Positions 8,453 to 18,294 of a stretch of DNA of 64,000 nucleotides are shown here, piece by piece; the first letter of the stretch is position 1; each line of letters starts with the position of its first letter. Source of the stretch: Arthrobacter koreensis (lineage in GTDB: Bacteria > Actinomycetota > Actinomycetes > Actinomycetales > Micrococcaceae); contig NZ_WACG01000001.1 in NCBI RefSeq assembly GCF_009193255.1, forward strand, positions 682,001 to 746,000, given 5' to 3'. The notes beneath the pieces were generated by a model. It had not been told where the DNA came from, made no database searches, and saw only the letters and a list, made by a program, of their open reading frames with translations. Made by a program: the position numbers and the translations under genes.

Positions 8453-8495
8453 AAAAAGCGGAAGCCCGCCAGGTCCTGTGCGGACGGCGGGCTTC
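8453..8495 (-). terminator. Terminator of the bS22 gene
   Basis: The 10-bp stem GAAGCCCGCC/GGCGGGCTTC (8461-8470 with 8486-8495) contains an inner GTCC/GGAC pairing. It is followed on the minus strand by a T run (the A's at 8453-8457), so it terminates bS22 transcription. It may also stop readthrough from the HAD gene. Confidence 0.75.
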
Positions 8496-8513
8496 GCGGC
8501 AGCTAAGAAGAAT

Positions 8514-8612
8514 TTACTTCTTATTGCGGCGCTGGTGGCGGGTCTTACGAAGCAGCTTGCGGTGCTTCTTCTTGGCCATACGCTTGCGGCGCTTCTTGAT
8601 TACTGAACCCAC
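8514..8612 (-). CDS. Small ribosomal protein bS22 (AURKAIP1/COX24 domain)
   Basis: This is a 32-residue, extremely basic protein, beginning MGSVIKKRRKRMAKKKHR and ending QRRNKK. It matches the actinobacterial small-subunit protein bS22, which binds rRNA near the decoding region. The GTG start at 8612 is preceded by GAGGA 4 nt away. Gene length and sequence match what I recall of M. tuberculosis Rv0500B, which also lies beside a small HTH gene and proC. Confidence 0.93.
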   Translation of the reverse strand: MGSVIKKRRKRMAKKKHRKLLRKTRHQRRNKK

Positions 8613-8798
8613 AGAGTCCTCACAAACTTGAATTAGGAGCCATGCCGGTCCCCGCTTCCGCCAGGCCACATGGCCCGCCAGCATCGGTTCCGGCAATTAC
8701 TAGCCAGAATGAAACGTTCCTTAACAGGGTACCGCCTCCGCGCAGCCTTCATGGACAGCGCCGGGGCAACCCCGAAACAGGTTACGGACTGGGAATGC

Positions 8799-9011
8799 CT
8801 AGGCCGTTCCGGACTGCCGGTCGATGACGGCGTTGCGCAGAACCTGCTGCACCGCAGACTCCGGAACGCGGTAGGACCGTCCGAAACGGACTGCCGGGAG
8901 TTCCCCGGAATGCACCAGCCTGTAAACGGTCATCTTGGACACGCGCATGACATCCGCGACCTCTGACACCGTCAGAAACCGCACGTCCGAGAAATTGCTC
9001 TCGTCTGCCAT
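8799..9011 (-). CDS. BldC-like/excisionase-family helix-turn-helix protein
   Basis: The product is a 70-residue single-domain MerR-type HTH. LTVSEVADVMRVSKMTVYRLVHSG forms the helix-turn-helix, and LPAVRFGRSYRVPESAV forms the wing. Such proteins (BldC, and Rv0500A in M. tuberculosis) bind DNA cooperatively and act as developmental or growth regulators. It lies directly upstream of bS22 on the same strand, with a 186-bp gap that could hold a separate promoter. Its targets cannot be inferred. Confidence 0.9.
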   Translation of the reverse strand: MADESNFSDVRFLTVSEVADVMRVSKMTVYRLVHSGELPAVRFGRSYRVPESAVQQVLRNAVIDRQSGTA

Positions 9012-9159
9012 TTATCTCTTGTTCCTTCGCTCGGAAGCAACCTGCGCCATACAACTAGAGGCGGCGTGTCGCCTTGATGACCATCTCGTGACCGTCTAGC
9101 ACTCTACTCTAGTGGCTGGAGTAACCATAGTGGAAGTTTTTCCGCTCATTCTTCGGCTC

Positions 9160-10257
9160 TTAAGACGCATTCCGGCGGCTTCGTGCTGCCTGCGCCAGCA
9201 CGGTCAGGACTCCCGCGGAAGTTTCCCAGTCCATGCACTTGTCCGTGATGCTCTGGCCGTAGACCAGCGGGCCCGGATTGGCGGAGTCATGCGCCTGGGC
9301 GCCTCCCACCAGGAAGCTCTCCAGCATGATTCCGGCCAGGATGCCGGCACCCTCCGTCCCCGATTCAAGCTGGGCAGCCAGTTCCAGCGCGACCTCCGCC
9401 TGGCGGTGGTGGTTCTTGCCGGAGTTCGCGTGGCTGGCATCCACGATCAGCCGCGGATTCAGCTCCCGCTCCGCCAGCGCCTGCGAGGCGGCAGCGACGT
9501 CGGCCGGTGAGTAGTTGGGACCGGCACTTCCGCCGCGCAGGATCAGGTGGGTGTCCGCGTTGCCGGCGGTTCGAACCATGGAGGCGCGGCCGGCGCCGTC
9601 GATTCCCAGGAAGGACTGCGGGGCAGCTGCCGCCGCACACGCGTCCAGGGCGATCTGAAGCGACCCGTCCGTGCCGTTCTTGAAGCCCACCGGCATTGAG
9701 AGCCCAGAAGCGAGCTGGCGGTGAATCTGGCTTTCCGTGGTCCGTGCGCCGATGGCACCCCAACTGACCAGGTCCGCGACGTACTGCGGGCTGATGGGCT
9801 CAAGGAACTCGGTGGCAACGGGCAGCCCCAGCTCGCCGGCAGCAATCAGGAACCTCCGGGCGGCGTACAGGCCGGCCTCGATGTCATGGCTGCCGTCCAG
9901 GTGCGGGTCATTGATCAGGCCCTTCCAGCCCACCGTTGTGCGCGGCTTCTCGAAGTAGGCCCGCAGCACAATGAGCAGGTCCTCACTGTGCTCCTCCGCC
10001 ACGGCGGCCAGCCGCCGGGCGTAGTCCAGGCCGGCGTCCGGATCGTGGATGGAGCAGGGTCCGACGACGACGAGCAGGCGGTCGTCAACGCCGTCGAGCA
10101 CTGCGCGGACAGCTTCGCGTCCCTGGCGCACGGTAGCCGCCAGCTCCGGCGTAAGCGGCAGTTCAGCCAGCAACTGCTCCGGCGCCGGCAGCGGACGGAA
10201 TTCGCGCACCCGCTGATCTGAGGTGGTTGTGGTGTGCTGTGTGGCGGTGAGGTTCAT
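9160..10257 (-). CDS. aroG: 3-deoxy-7-phosphoheptulonate synthase (DAHP synthase, class I)
   Basis: The 365-residue enzyme condenses phosphoenolpyruvate and erythrose 4-phosphate, the first step of the shikimate pathway. Class I motifs are clear: VVVGPCSIHDP, LRAYFEKPRTTVGWKGLINDP, SFLGIDGAG, TLILRGG-type GNADTHLILRGG, and VDASHANSGKNHHRQ with its metal-binding His. Class I enzymes are usually inhibited by an aromatic amino acid; the specificity is not assigned here. The ATG has only a weak ribosome site. Upstream lie a leader ORF with Trp, Tyr and Phe codons and several hairpins, suggesting control by aromatic amino-acid supply. Confidence 0.95.
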   Translation of the reverse strand: MNLTATQHTTTTSDQRVREFRPLPAPEQLLAELPLTPELAATVRQGREAVRAVLDGVDDRLLVVVGPCSIHDPDAGLDYARRLAAVAEEHSEDLLIVLRAYFEKPRTTVGWKGLINDPHLDGSHDIEAGLYAARRFLIAAGELGLPVATEFLEPISPQYVADLVSWGAIGARTTESQIHRQLASGLSMPVGFKNGTDGSLQIALDACAAAAAPQSFLGIDGAGRASMVRTAGNADTHLILRGGSAGPNYSPADVAAASQALAERELNPRLIVDASHANSGKNHHRQAEVALELAAQLESGTEGAGILAGIMLESFLVGGAQAHDSANPGPLVYGQSITDKCMDWETSAGVLTVLAQAARSRRNAS

Positions 10258-10282
10258 GGTCCCGTATCCGTTTGAGGGTGGA

Positions 10283-10356
10283 CCGGCGGGACTCGTTCTC
10301 CAGAACCCGCCGGATATGGCGAAGGACAGGGAATGATCCCTGTCCTGTTGGCTCTG
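10283..10356 (-). promoter_or_regulatory. Structured leader RNA / putative attenuator of aroG
   Basis: Reading the minus strand, CAGAGCCAAC (10356-10347) can pair perfectly with GTTGGCTCTG (10402-10393) inside the leader ORF. It is followed at once by a 10-bp perfect hairpin AGGACAGGGA/TCCCTGTCCT (10346-10323), then a second strong hairpin CCGGCGGG/CCCGCCGG (10313-10283). CAGAGCC can alternatively pair with GGTTCTG in the last hairpin, with one G-U pair. No T run follows either hairpin, so the mechanism (termination or translation control) is open. Confidence 0.6.
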
Positions 10357-10374
10357 AAGGTTGGCGTCAGCGTA

Positions 10375-10431
10375 TTATCGCGCGGGCTCCTCCAGAGCCA
10401 ACGAAAAATACGCATACCAACGGTTAGTCAT
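10375..10431 (-). CDS. Aromatic-rich leader peptide of aroG (18 aa)
   Basis: The ORF reads MTNRWYAYFSLALEEPAR and stops. Trp5, Tyr6, Tyr8 and Phe9 cover all three end products of the pathway opened by aroG. The stop is 117 nt before the aroG ATG, and the distal codons overlap a segment that pairs with downstream RNA. The ATG lies 7 nt after TACGGT (10444-10439), itself 17 bp after TTGCGG (10467-10462), so a leaderless transcript is plausible. This is the layout of ribosome-mediated attenuation. I recall a comparable leader gene (aroR) before a DAHP synthase gene in Corynebacterium glutamicum; that comparison is from memory. Confidence 0.72.
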   Translation of the reverse strand: MTNRWYAYFSLALEEPAR

Positions 10432-10438
10432 GGGTAAG

Positions 10439-10467
10439 ACCGTAGGCCGGTTCCGGAAGCACCGCAA
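10439..10467 (-). promoter_or_regulatory. Promoter of the aroG leader
   Basis: The -35 TTGCGG (10467-10462), 17-bp spacer and -10 TACGGT (10444-10439) end 7 nt before the leader-peptide ATG. Confidence 0.55.
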
Positions 10468-10477
10468 GTTCCCGTGT

Positions 10478-10496
10478 TCACAATCTTTCTTTGTGA
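10478..10496. promoter_or_regulatory. Inverted repeat between aroG leader and lactate dehydrogenase-like gene
   Basis: TCACAA-N7-TTGTGA is a perfect 6-bp inverted repeat. It sits just upstream of the aroG-leader -35 and upstream of a possible TAGGCT -10 (10520-10525) for the gene at 10565, so a bound protein could affect either. The half-site order is the reverse of a Crp site, so I do not assign it to Crp. Confidence 0.4.
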
Positions 10497-10564
10497 CGTG
10501 TGTCCCGCCGTTGACGGCGTAGGCTCGGGTGCCAAGAACAGCCAGCAGTGAAAGCGAGTTTTTG

Positions 10565-13179
<2,615 letters not shown>

Positions 13180-13225
13180 ACCGGTCAGCGCCGGGAAGCG
13201 ATCCAGGACCGGGTTGGGGAGCCGC

Positions 13226-13777
13226 CTACGGGCGGCGCCGGCGGAACTTGGGCAGAGCTCCCAACAGATCGGCTGCGCGTTCCGCGGCGCGGCCTACAGT
13301 TCGGCCCAGCTGCTGCTGGACACTGGCATCGACTGCTGCTGCCGGGGTTTCGGCGGCACCGGAGGGCATCTTGGCCGCGGCTGCTGCAGCAGTGGTTTGC
13401 CGTGTTGTGCCGGGAAGCCCGGCAAACAGGGAACGGCCGCGGGCTTCGCTGCTGTGTCCGGCGGCGACGCCTGCCAGACGAGGTGTGGTGGCCTGGGCGG
13501 CTGTGAGTGATGGCAGATCAAATGCGCTTAGCCATAGTACTACTTCGTCGAGGGGGCCGGTCTTCAACGAGTAGTAGCGGCGCTGGCCTTCGGCGCGCAT
13601 ATCCACCAGTCCGGCTTCGCGGAGGACCTTCAGGTGCTTGGATACCGTGGGCTGGCTGACCTCCAGTTCCTGGACCAGTTCCCCTACGGACTTGTCGCCG
13701 CAGCGCAGCGCGCCCAGGATCTCCCGCCGGGTTCCCTCTGCTATGACAGCGAAAACATCGTCAATGACCATAGGCAT
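13226..13777 (-). CDS. ArsR-type winged-helix regulator with Ala-rich tail
   Basis: The product of 183 residues has a typical ArsR/SmtB DNA-binding domain in its first 85 residues (GTRREILGALRCGDKSVGELVQ, VSQPTVSKHLKVLREAGLV, and a wing EGQRRYYSL). The ELCVCDL-type metal site is absent, so it is probably not a metal sensor. The remaining 100 residues are Ala/Thr/Gly-rich with a basic RRRRP end and no recognised domain. It may regulate a neighbour (gdhA or acuC), but no target is shown. A GTG or ATG near 13777-13771 is the start. Confidence 0.8.
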   Translation of the reverse strand: MPMVIDDVFAVIAEGTRREILGALRCGDKSVGELVQELEVSQPTVSKHLKVLREAGLVDMRAEGQRRYYSLKTGPLDEVVLWLSAFDLPSLTAAQATTPRLAGVAAGHSSEARGRSLFAGLPGTTRQTTAAAAAAKMPSGAAETPAAAVDASVQQQLGRTVGRAAERAADLLGALPKFRRRRP

Positions 13778-13828
13778 TACCTTAGCGGCATATCTGTGCT
13801 GCCCCTGTTTCGGCAGCCGTCGGGCCGG

Positions 13829-15037
13829 TCAGTCGAACCAGGGATCCAGTCCGTGCAGCGGGAAGACTTCCCGGCGGGTGGCCATGACTGTCCGGTCAAT
13901 GTCGTCATTCGGGTCGTAGCCGACCTCCCAGGAACGCCACCACATATCCACCCCGTCCCCCATCTCGGTAGGGGTGTCGATTCCGTGCCGTTCGCGGACG
14001 TATTCGCGCCAGGGCTGGGGCACGGGGGTGGTCAGCGGCATCCGGGTATTCGCGGCCACAGCCAGCAGCAGGGACCAGGACCGAGGCACCACGCTGGCAA
14101 CGTTGTATCCGCCGCCGCCGGTGGCGATCCAGCGCCCCTCGCAGAACTGGTCCGCCAGTCCGGAAATGCTCAGCGCTGCCTGCCGCTGCGTGTCCACGGA
14201 TACGCGCAGGTTGGAGAGCGGGTCATCGCGGTGACCGTCGCAGCCGTGCTGGCTGATGATGATTTCCGGCGCAAAGGCGGCTGCCAGCTGGGGTACGACG
14301 GCGTGGAAGGCACGCAGCCACCCGGCGTCCCGGGTGCCGGGAGGCAGGGCAACGTTCACGGCGGTGCCCGGCGCGTCCGGCCCGCCGGATTCGTTGGCGA
14401 ACCCGGTTCCGGGAAAGAGCGAGATTCCGGTTTCGTGGATTGAGATGGTCATGACCCGGGGATCGTTCCAGAAGATGGACTGGGTGCCGTCCCCGTGGTG
14501 CGCGTCCACGTCGATGTAGAGGACCCGGGTGTAGCCGGCGTCCAGGAAACGCGCGACGGCGGCAGCGGCGTCGTTGTAGATGCAGAAACCGGCAGCCTTT
14601 CCGGCAAACGCATGGTGCATTCCCCCGGCGAAGTTCACTGCGTGGCGTGCCCTCCCGGAGAGCACCGCCTCGGCCGCTGCCAGGGAGCCTCCCACGAGCC
14701 GGGCACTGGCCTCGTGCATCCCCTCGAACGCCGGATCGTCTTCCGTACCGAGGCCAAGGGGAGCATTGGAGGTCTGGGGATTCCGGCTGATTTCCCGCAC
14801 CGCTGCGACGTAGGCGGGGTCATGGATCCGCTCCAGCTGACGGTCCTCGGCGACGTACGGGGCTCCCAGCGTCACCTGCGGAAGGTCGAAAATTCCCAGC
14901 TCCTTCGCCAGGCGGGCGGTCAGGTCCAGCCGCAGCGGGCTCATGGGATGTGTGGAGCCGAAGTTGTACGCCAGCAGCGATTCGTCCCACACGATGTGCG
15001 TCGGCACAGCGGGAAGGCCCAGCCCGGTACTCGTCAT
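13829..15037 (-). CDS. acuC: Acetoin utilization protein AcuC (histone deacetylase family)
   Basis: The 402-residue protein is a zinc-dependent deacetylase of the arginase/deacetylase fold. The active-site features are visible: NFAGGMHHAFAGKAAGFCIYND (tandem His), IDVDAHHGDGTQ (Asp-His zinc ligands), and the Tyr loop in ATGGGGYN. In Bacillus AcuC deacetylates acetyl-CoA synthetase; an acs gene occurs 29 kb away in this window, so the same pairing is possible but unproven. The ATG at 15037 lies 6 nt after a TAGCCT -10 box on the minus strand, which suggests a leaderless mRNA. Confidence 0.92.
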   Translation of the reverse strand: MTSTGLGLPAVPTHIVWDESLLAYNFGSTHPMSPLRLDLTARLAKELGIFDLPQVTLGAPYVAEDRQLERIHDPAYVAAVREISRNPQTSNAPLGLGTEDDPAFEGMHEASARLVGGSLAAAEAVLSGRARHAVNFAGGMHHAFAGKAAGFCIYNDAAAAVARFLDAGYTRVLYIDVDAHHGDGTQSIFWNDPRVMTISIHETGISLFPGTGFANESGGPDAPGTAVNVALPPGTRDAGWLRAFHAVVPQLAAAFAPEIIISQHGCDGHRDDPLSNLRVSVDTQRQAALSISGLADQFCEGRWIATGGGGYNVASVVPRSWSLLLAVAANTRMPLTTPVPQPWREYVRERHGIDTPTEMGDGVDMWWRSWEVGYDPNDDIDRTVMATRREVFPLHGLDPWFD

Positions 15038-15043
15038 GCTCAC

Positions 15044-15049
15044 AGGCTA
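15044..15049 (-). promoter_or_regulatory. acuC -10 box (leaderless)
   Basis: TAGCCT ends 6 nt before the acuC ATG. No ribosome-binding site fits between. Confidence 0.45.
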
Positions 15050-15144
15050 CGCGATCCGCCCCGGGCGGCCTGCACCGCCGGACGCCCGGTTAAGTGGTTT
15101 ACTACTTGGCAGGACCCCGCGCACAGAACTGGACTTTTCGACCC

Positions 15145-16554
15145 ATGGCATCCCAACCGCAGCCCACGCTGCAGACGCGGCAGCGCCGTCCCCTCGGCTT
15201 CATCGTCGCAGGCCGGGACTTCATTGACGCAGTAGCCAGTTCGTCCCCGGCTCGGCTCGCACTCATTGTCTTCTCGCTGGTGATCCTGGTGTTCACCGCC
15301 CTGCTGGCGCTGCCCATTGCGTCCTCCTCCGGCGAGGCCACGGCCCTGCACGACGCGCTGTTCACCGCGGTCTCCGCCGTGTGCGTCACCGGGCTGACCG
15401 TGGTGTCCACGGCCACGTACTGGTCCGGTTTTGGCCAGGTCCTCATCCTGATTGCCATCCAGGTGGGCGGCCTGGGCATCCTGACCATGGCGTCGCTGCT
15501 GGCGCTTGCCGTGAACCGACGCCTGGGCGTCCGCGGCAAGCTGATCGCGCAGGAAGGAATGAACACCGGCCGCCTGGGCGAGGTAGGCAACCTGCTGCGG
15601 ATCGTGGTGAGCACCACCGTCCTCATTGAACTCGCTCTGGCTGCCGTGCTCGCGCCACGGTTCATGATCCTGGGCGAGTCTCCGGGCCAGGCCATTTGGC
15701 ACGCCCTCTTCTACTCCATCTCTTCCTTCAACAATGCCGGGTTTACGCCGCACTCGGACGGCCTGGTGCCGTACGAAAACGATCTGTGGGTGCTGATCCC
15801 CATCATGGCCGGCGTCTTCACCGGCAGCCTGGGCTTCCCGGTGATCATGGTGCTGCTGCAAAGCCGGTTGCGGACCCGGAGGTGGAACCTGCACACCAAG
15901 CTCACCGTGCTGGTCTCGCTGATCCTGCTGGCTGCCGGTTCAGTGCTGTGGGCCCTGTTCGAGTGGTTCAACGAGCGCACGATCGCCGGCATGGGCGTCG
16001 GCGAGAAGATCCTGCATGCCGTGTTCGCTTCCGTGATGATGCGCTCCGGCGGTTTCAACCTCGTCGATATGGCAGACCAGGACGCTTCAACCCTGCTCAT
16101 CACGGACATGCTGATGTTCGCCGGCGGCGGCTCAGCGTCCACTGCCGGCGGCATCAAGGTCACCACCATCGCCGTGATCTTCCTGGCCATCATCGCGGAG
16201 GCACGCGGCGATACCGACGTACGGGCCTTCGGGCGGAACATTCCAGCCGGAGCGCTGCGGGTAGCTATCTCAGTGGTCATCCTGGGCGCCACCATGGTGG
16301 CAGTGGCCACGATCGGACTGCTGGTCGTCACGGAGGAAACCCTCCAGCCGGTACTGTTCGAAGTGATCTCCGCGTTCGCCACCGTGGGCCTGAGCATCGG
16401 GCTCAGTCCCGAGCTGCCGCCGTCGGGCAAATACATCCTGGCCGGGCTGATGTTCGCCGGCCGCGTCGGAACCATCACGCTGGCCGCGGCGCTGGCCCTG
16501 CGCCAGCGCAAACCGCTGTACCACTACCCCGAAGAAAGGCCCATCATTGGCTGA
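15145..16554 (+). CDS. TrkH/KtrB family potassium uptake membrane subunit
   Basis: This 469-residue polytopic protein of the TrkH/KtrB superfamily has four M1-P-M2 repeats. Selectivity-filter-like segments occur at VCVTGLTVVSTATYW, SSFNNAGFTPHSDG, MMRSGGFNLVDM and FATVGLSIGLSPELP, each with the conserved Gly. It is the K+-translocating subunit and works with the RCK protein encoded immediately downstream. The ATG at 15145 has no clear Shine-Dalgarno. An in-frame GTG at 15094 would add 17 residues. Confidence 0.93.
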   Translation: MASQPQPTLQTRQRRPLGFIVAGRDFIDAVASSSPARLALIVFSLVILVFTALLALPIASSSGEATALHDALFTAVSAVCVTGLTVVSTATYWSGFGQVLILIAIQVGGLGILTMASLLALAVNRRLGVRGKLIAQEGMNTGRLGEVGNLLRIVVSTTVLIELALAAVLAPRFMILGESPGQAIWHALFYSISSFNNAGFTPHSDGLVPYENDLWVLIPIMAGVFTGSLGFPVIMVLLQSRLRTRRWNLHTKLTVLVSLILLAAGSVLWALFEWFNERTIAGMGVGEKILHAVFASVMMRSGGFNLVDMADQDASTLLITDMLMFAGGGSASTAGGIKVTTIAVIFLAIIAEARGDTDVRAFGRNIPAGALRVAISVVILGATMVAVATIGLLVVTEETLQPVLFEVISAFATVGLSIGLSPELPPSGKYILAGLMFAGRVGTITLAAALALRQRKPLYHYPEERPIIG

Positions 16555-17215
16555 GAGACCTCCGCATAACGCCCCCGTCCTGGTGATTGGGCTGGGCCGC
16601 TTTGGCTCCGCCACCGCCGAACAGCTGGTGAAGCAGGGCCGTGAAGTCCTGGCCATCGAACGGGACCCGGACCTGGTGCAGAAGGCCTCCGGCAAGCTCA
16701 CGCACGTGGTGCAGGCGGACGCCACCAACATCGACGCCCTCAAGCAGCTTGGCGCGCAGGACTTTTCTGCCGCCGTCGTGGGCGTGGGCACGTCCATCGA
16801 GTCCAGCGTGCTCATCACCGTGAACCTGGTGGACCTGGGCATTGAGCACCTGTGGGTCAAGGCCATTACTCCGGCGCATGGAAAGATCCTCACCCGGATC
16901 GGCGCGAACCACGTGATCTACCCCGAAGCGGACGCCGGGCAGCGCGCCGCCCACCTGGTGGGCGGGCGGATGCTGGACTTCATCGAGTTCGACGACGACT
17001 TCGCGATTGTGAAGATGTACCCGCCCAAGGAGACCCAGGGTTTCACCCTGCGGGAATCCAACGTCCGCTCGAAGTACGGGGTCACCGTGGTGGGGGTGAA
17101 GTCCCCCGGCGAGGACTTCACGTACGCGCAGGCTGACACCAAGGTCTCCAGCCGGGACGTGCTGATCGTCTCCGGTCACGTAGACCTGCTGGAACGCTTC
17201 GCGTCCAGGCCCTAG
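16547..17215 (+). CDS. TrkA/KtrA regulatory subunit of K+ uptake (RCK domains)
   Basis: The protein has 222 residues with an RCK_N Rossmann domain, VLVIGLGRFGSATAEQL with the GxGxxG motif and the acidic end AIERDP. It is followed by an RCK_C domain after residue 140. This cytoplasmic ring-forming subunit binds nucleotide and gates the membrane subunit. It starts at a TTG (16547) preceded by GAAAGG and overlaps the upstream gene by 8 nt, so the two are translationally coupled. Confidence 0.93.
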   Translation: MAERPPHNAPVLVIGLGRFGSATAEQLVKQGREVLAIERDPDLVQKASGKLTHVVQADATNIDALKQLGAQDFSAAVVGVGTSIESSVLITVNLVDLGIEHLWVKAITPAHGKILTRIGANHVIYPEADAGQRAAHLVGGRMLDFIEFDDDFAIVKMYPPKETQGFTLRESNVRSKYGVTVVGVKSPGEDFTYAQADTKVSSRDVLIVSGHVDLLERFASRP

Positions 17216-17221
17216 TGCCGG

Positions 17222-18067
17222 TTACCGGGAGGCGCTGAGATCGGCAGTGATCTCTGCCGAGCGGTCCGCCGCGGCCTGCATGCCGGCAGCAATAATCCCC
17301 GGCAGTCCCTGGGCGTCGAAGACGCCGATCGCCGCCTGCGTGGTCCCGTTGGGGCTGGTGACGGCCTTCCGCAGGGCTGTGGCGACCGCTCCCGGTTCGG
17401 CCAGCATGGCGCCTGCTCCGGCGATGGTTTCGGCGGCCAGCAGGGCGGACAGTTCCGGGTCCAGGCCCAGGTCCGCGCCGGCCCTCGCCATTGCCTCGGC
17501 CAGGTAAAAGGCGTACGCCGGGCCGGAACCGCTGACGGAACCGACCGCGTTGATCTGGTCCTCACGGACCTCGACTATCCGCCCGGTGCCTGAGAGCAGA
17601 TTCGTCACCAGGTCCACGGATTCAGGTGTGGCAGCCGAACCCGCCGCCAGGGCGGTGACCCCGCGGCCCAGTTTCGCGGGGGTGTTGGGCATGGTGCGGA
17701 TCACCTGGGCGCCGGCAGGCAGGGCAGCCTCCATCAGCTCCAGCGGGACCGCCGCCGCAACACTGACGACGACGGCTTCCGGACGGAGCACGGCGGCTAT
17801 CCCCTCGAGCATGGCCCTAACGCCAACGGGCTTCACCCCGACAATGAGGACGTCCGCGGATTCGGCGGCGGTGCGGTTGGCGGCGGTGTCCTCGGACTCG
17901 GCAAGCACAGTGATGCCGTGGCGTTCCCGCAGCTCAGCCGCGCGTTCGGCCCGCCGAACGGTGGCGGTAATGAGTTCTGCCGGGAAGCCTCCGGCCAGGA
18001 TGCCGCCGAGGATTGCCTCGTTCATGGAGCCGCAGCCCAGGAAGGAAAGTCGGGGTAGATTCTGCAT
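17222..18067 (-). CDS. proC: Pyrroline-5-carboxylate reductase
   Basis: The 281-residue enzyme reduces 1-pyrroline-5-carboxylate to proline with NAD(P)H. The N-terminal Rossmann motif is FLGCGSMNEAILGGIL, and the C-terminal signature GSVSGSGPAYAFYLAEAM with AETIAGAG and TSPNGTTQAA is diagnostic. The ATG follows CAGAAT by 7 nt on the minus strand, so it may be leaderless. In M. tuberculosis proC (Rv0500) also lies near the Rv0498 and Rv0496 homologues found just upstream here. Confidence 0.96.
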   Translation of the reverse strand: MQNLPRLSFLGCGSMNEAILGGILAGGFPAELITATVRRAERAAELRERHGITVLAESEDTAANRTAAESADVLIVGVKPVGVRAMLEGIAAVLRPEAVVVSVAAAVPLELMEAALPAGAQVIRTMPNTPAKLGRGVTALAAGSAATPESVDLVTNLLSGTGRIVEVREDQINAVGSVSGSGPAYAFYLAEAMARAGADLGLDPELSALLAAETIAGAGAMLAEPGAVATALRKAVTSPNGTTQAAIGVFDAQGLPGIIAAGMQAAADRSAEITADLSASR

Positions 18068-18162
18068 GCACCTGATTCTGTCACGGCGCGCTGCAGGGCA
18101 TCGAATACGGGAACTTAAAGCATAAATTCAGGCTGTTCTGTGCCTGCGCACAACTTCGATGC

Positions 18163-18175
18163 CTAGCGTAGTAAG
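18163..18175 (+). promoter_or_regulatory. -10 region upstream of small ORF
   Basis: CTAGCGTAGTAAG with TAGCGT at 18164-18169 is identical to the gdhA promoter region. The predicted transcription start is near 18176. Confidence 0.45.
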
Positions 18176-18196
18176 TGCCTCTTGGAGGTGCGAGTG

Positions 18197-18268
18197 ATGA
18201 AGGGCCGGTTTCCCGGCCCGGTGGTGCCGGCGATCCGCGGACGTTTTCCCCCAACCGTCCGCGTCTGA
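18197..18268 (+). CDS. Possible 23-residue small protein or structured leader
   Basis: The ATG at 18197 is 8 nt after GGAGG (18184-18188) and about 20 nt after a predicted transcription start. The peptide begins MKGRFPGPVVPA and ends IRGRFPPTVRV, with the segment (K/R)GRFP occurring twice. It is basic and Pro/Gly-rich, and I recognise no family. The same bases fold strongly: GGGCCGG/CCCGGCCC near the start, CGCGGACG/CGTCCGCG in the middle, and GTGCCGGC/GCCGGCAC enclosing it. The transcript may therefore be a structured RNA rather than, or as well as, an mRNA. It lies between convergent flanks in the gap between proC and the isomerase gene. Confidence 0.38.
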   Translation: MKGRFPGPVVPAIRGRFPPTVRV

Positions 18269-18294
18269 CCGCCGGCACTCACTCGTTTAAGCGG

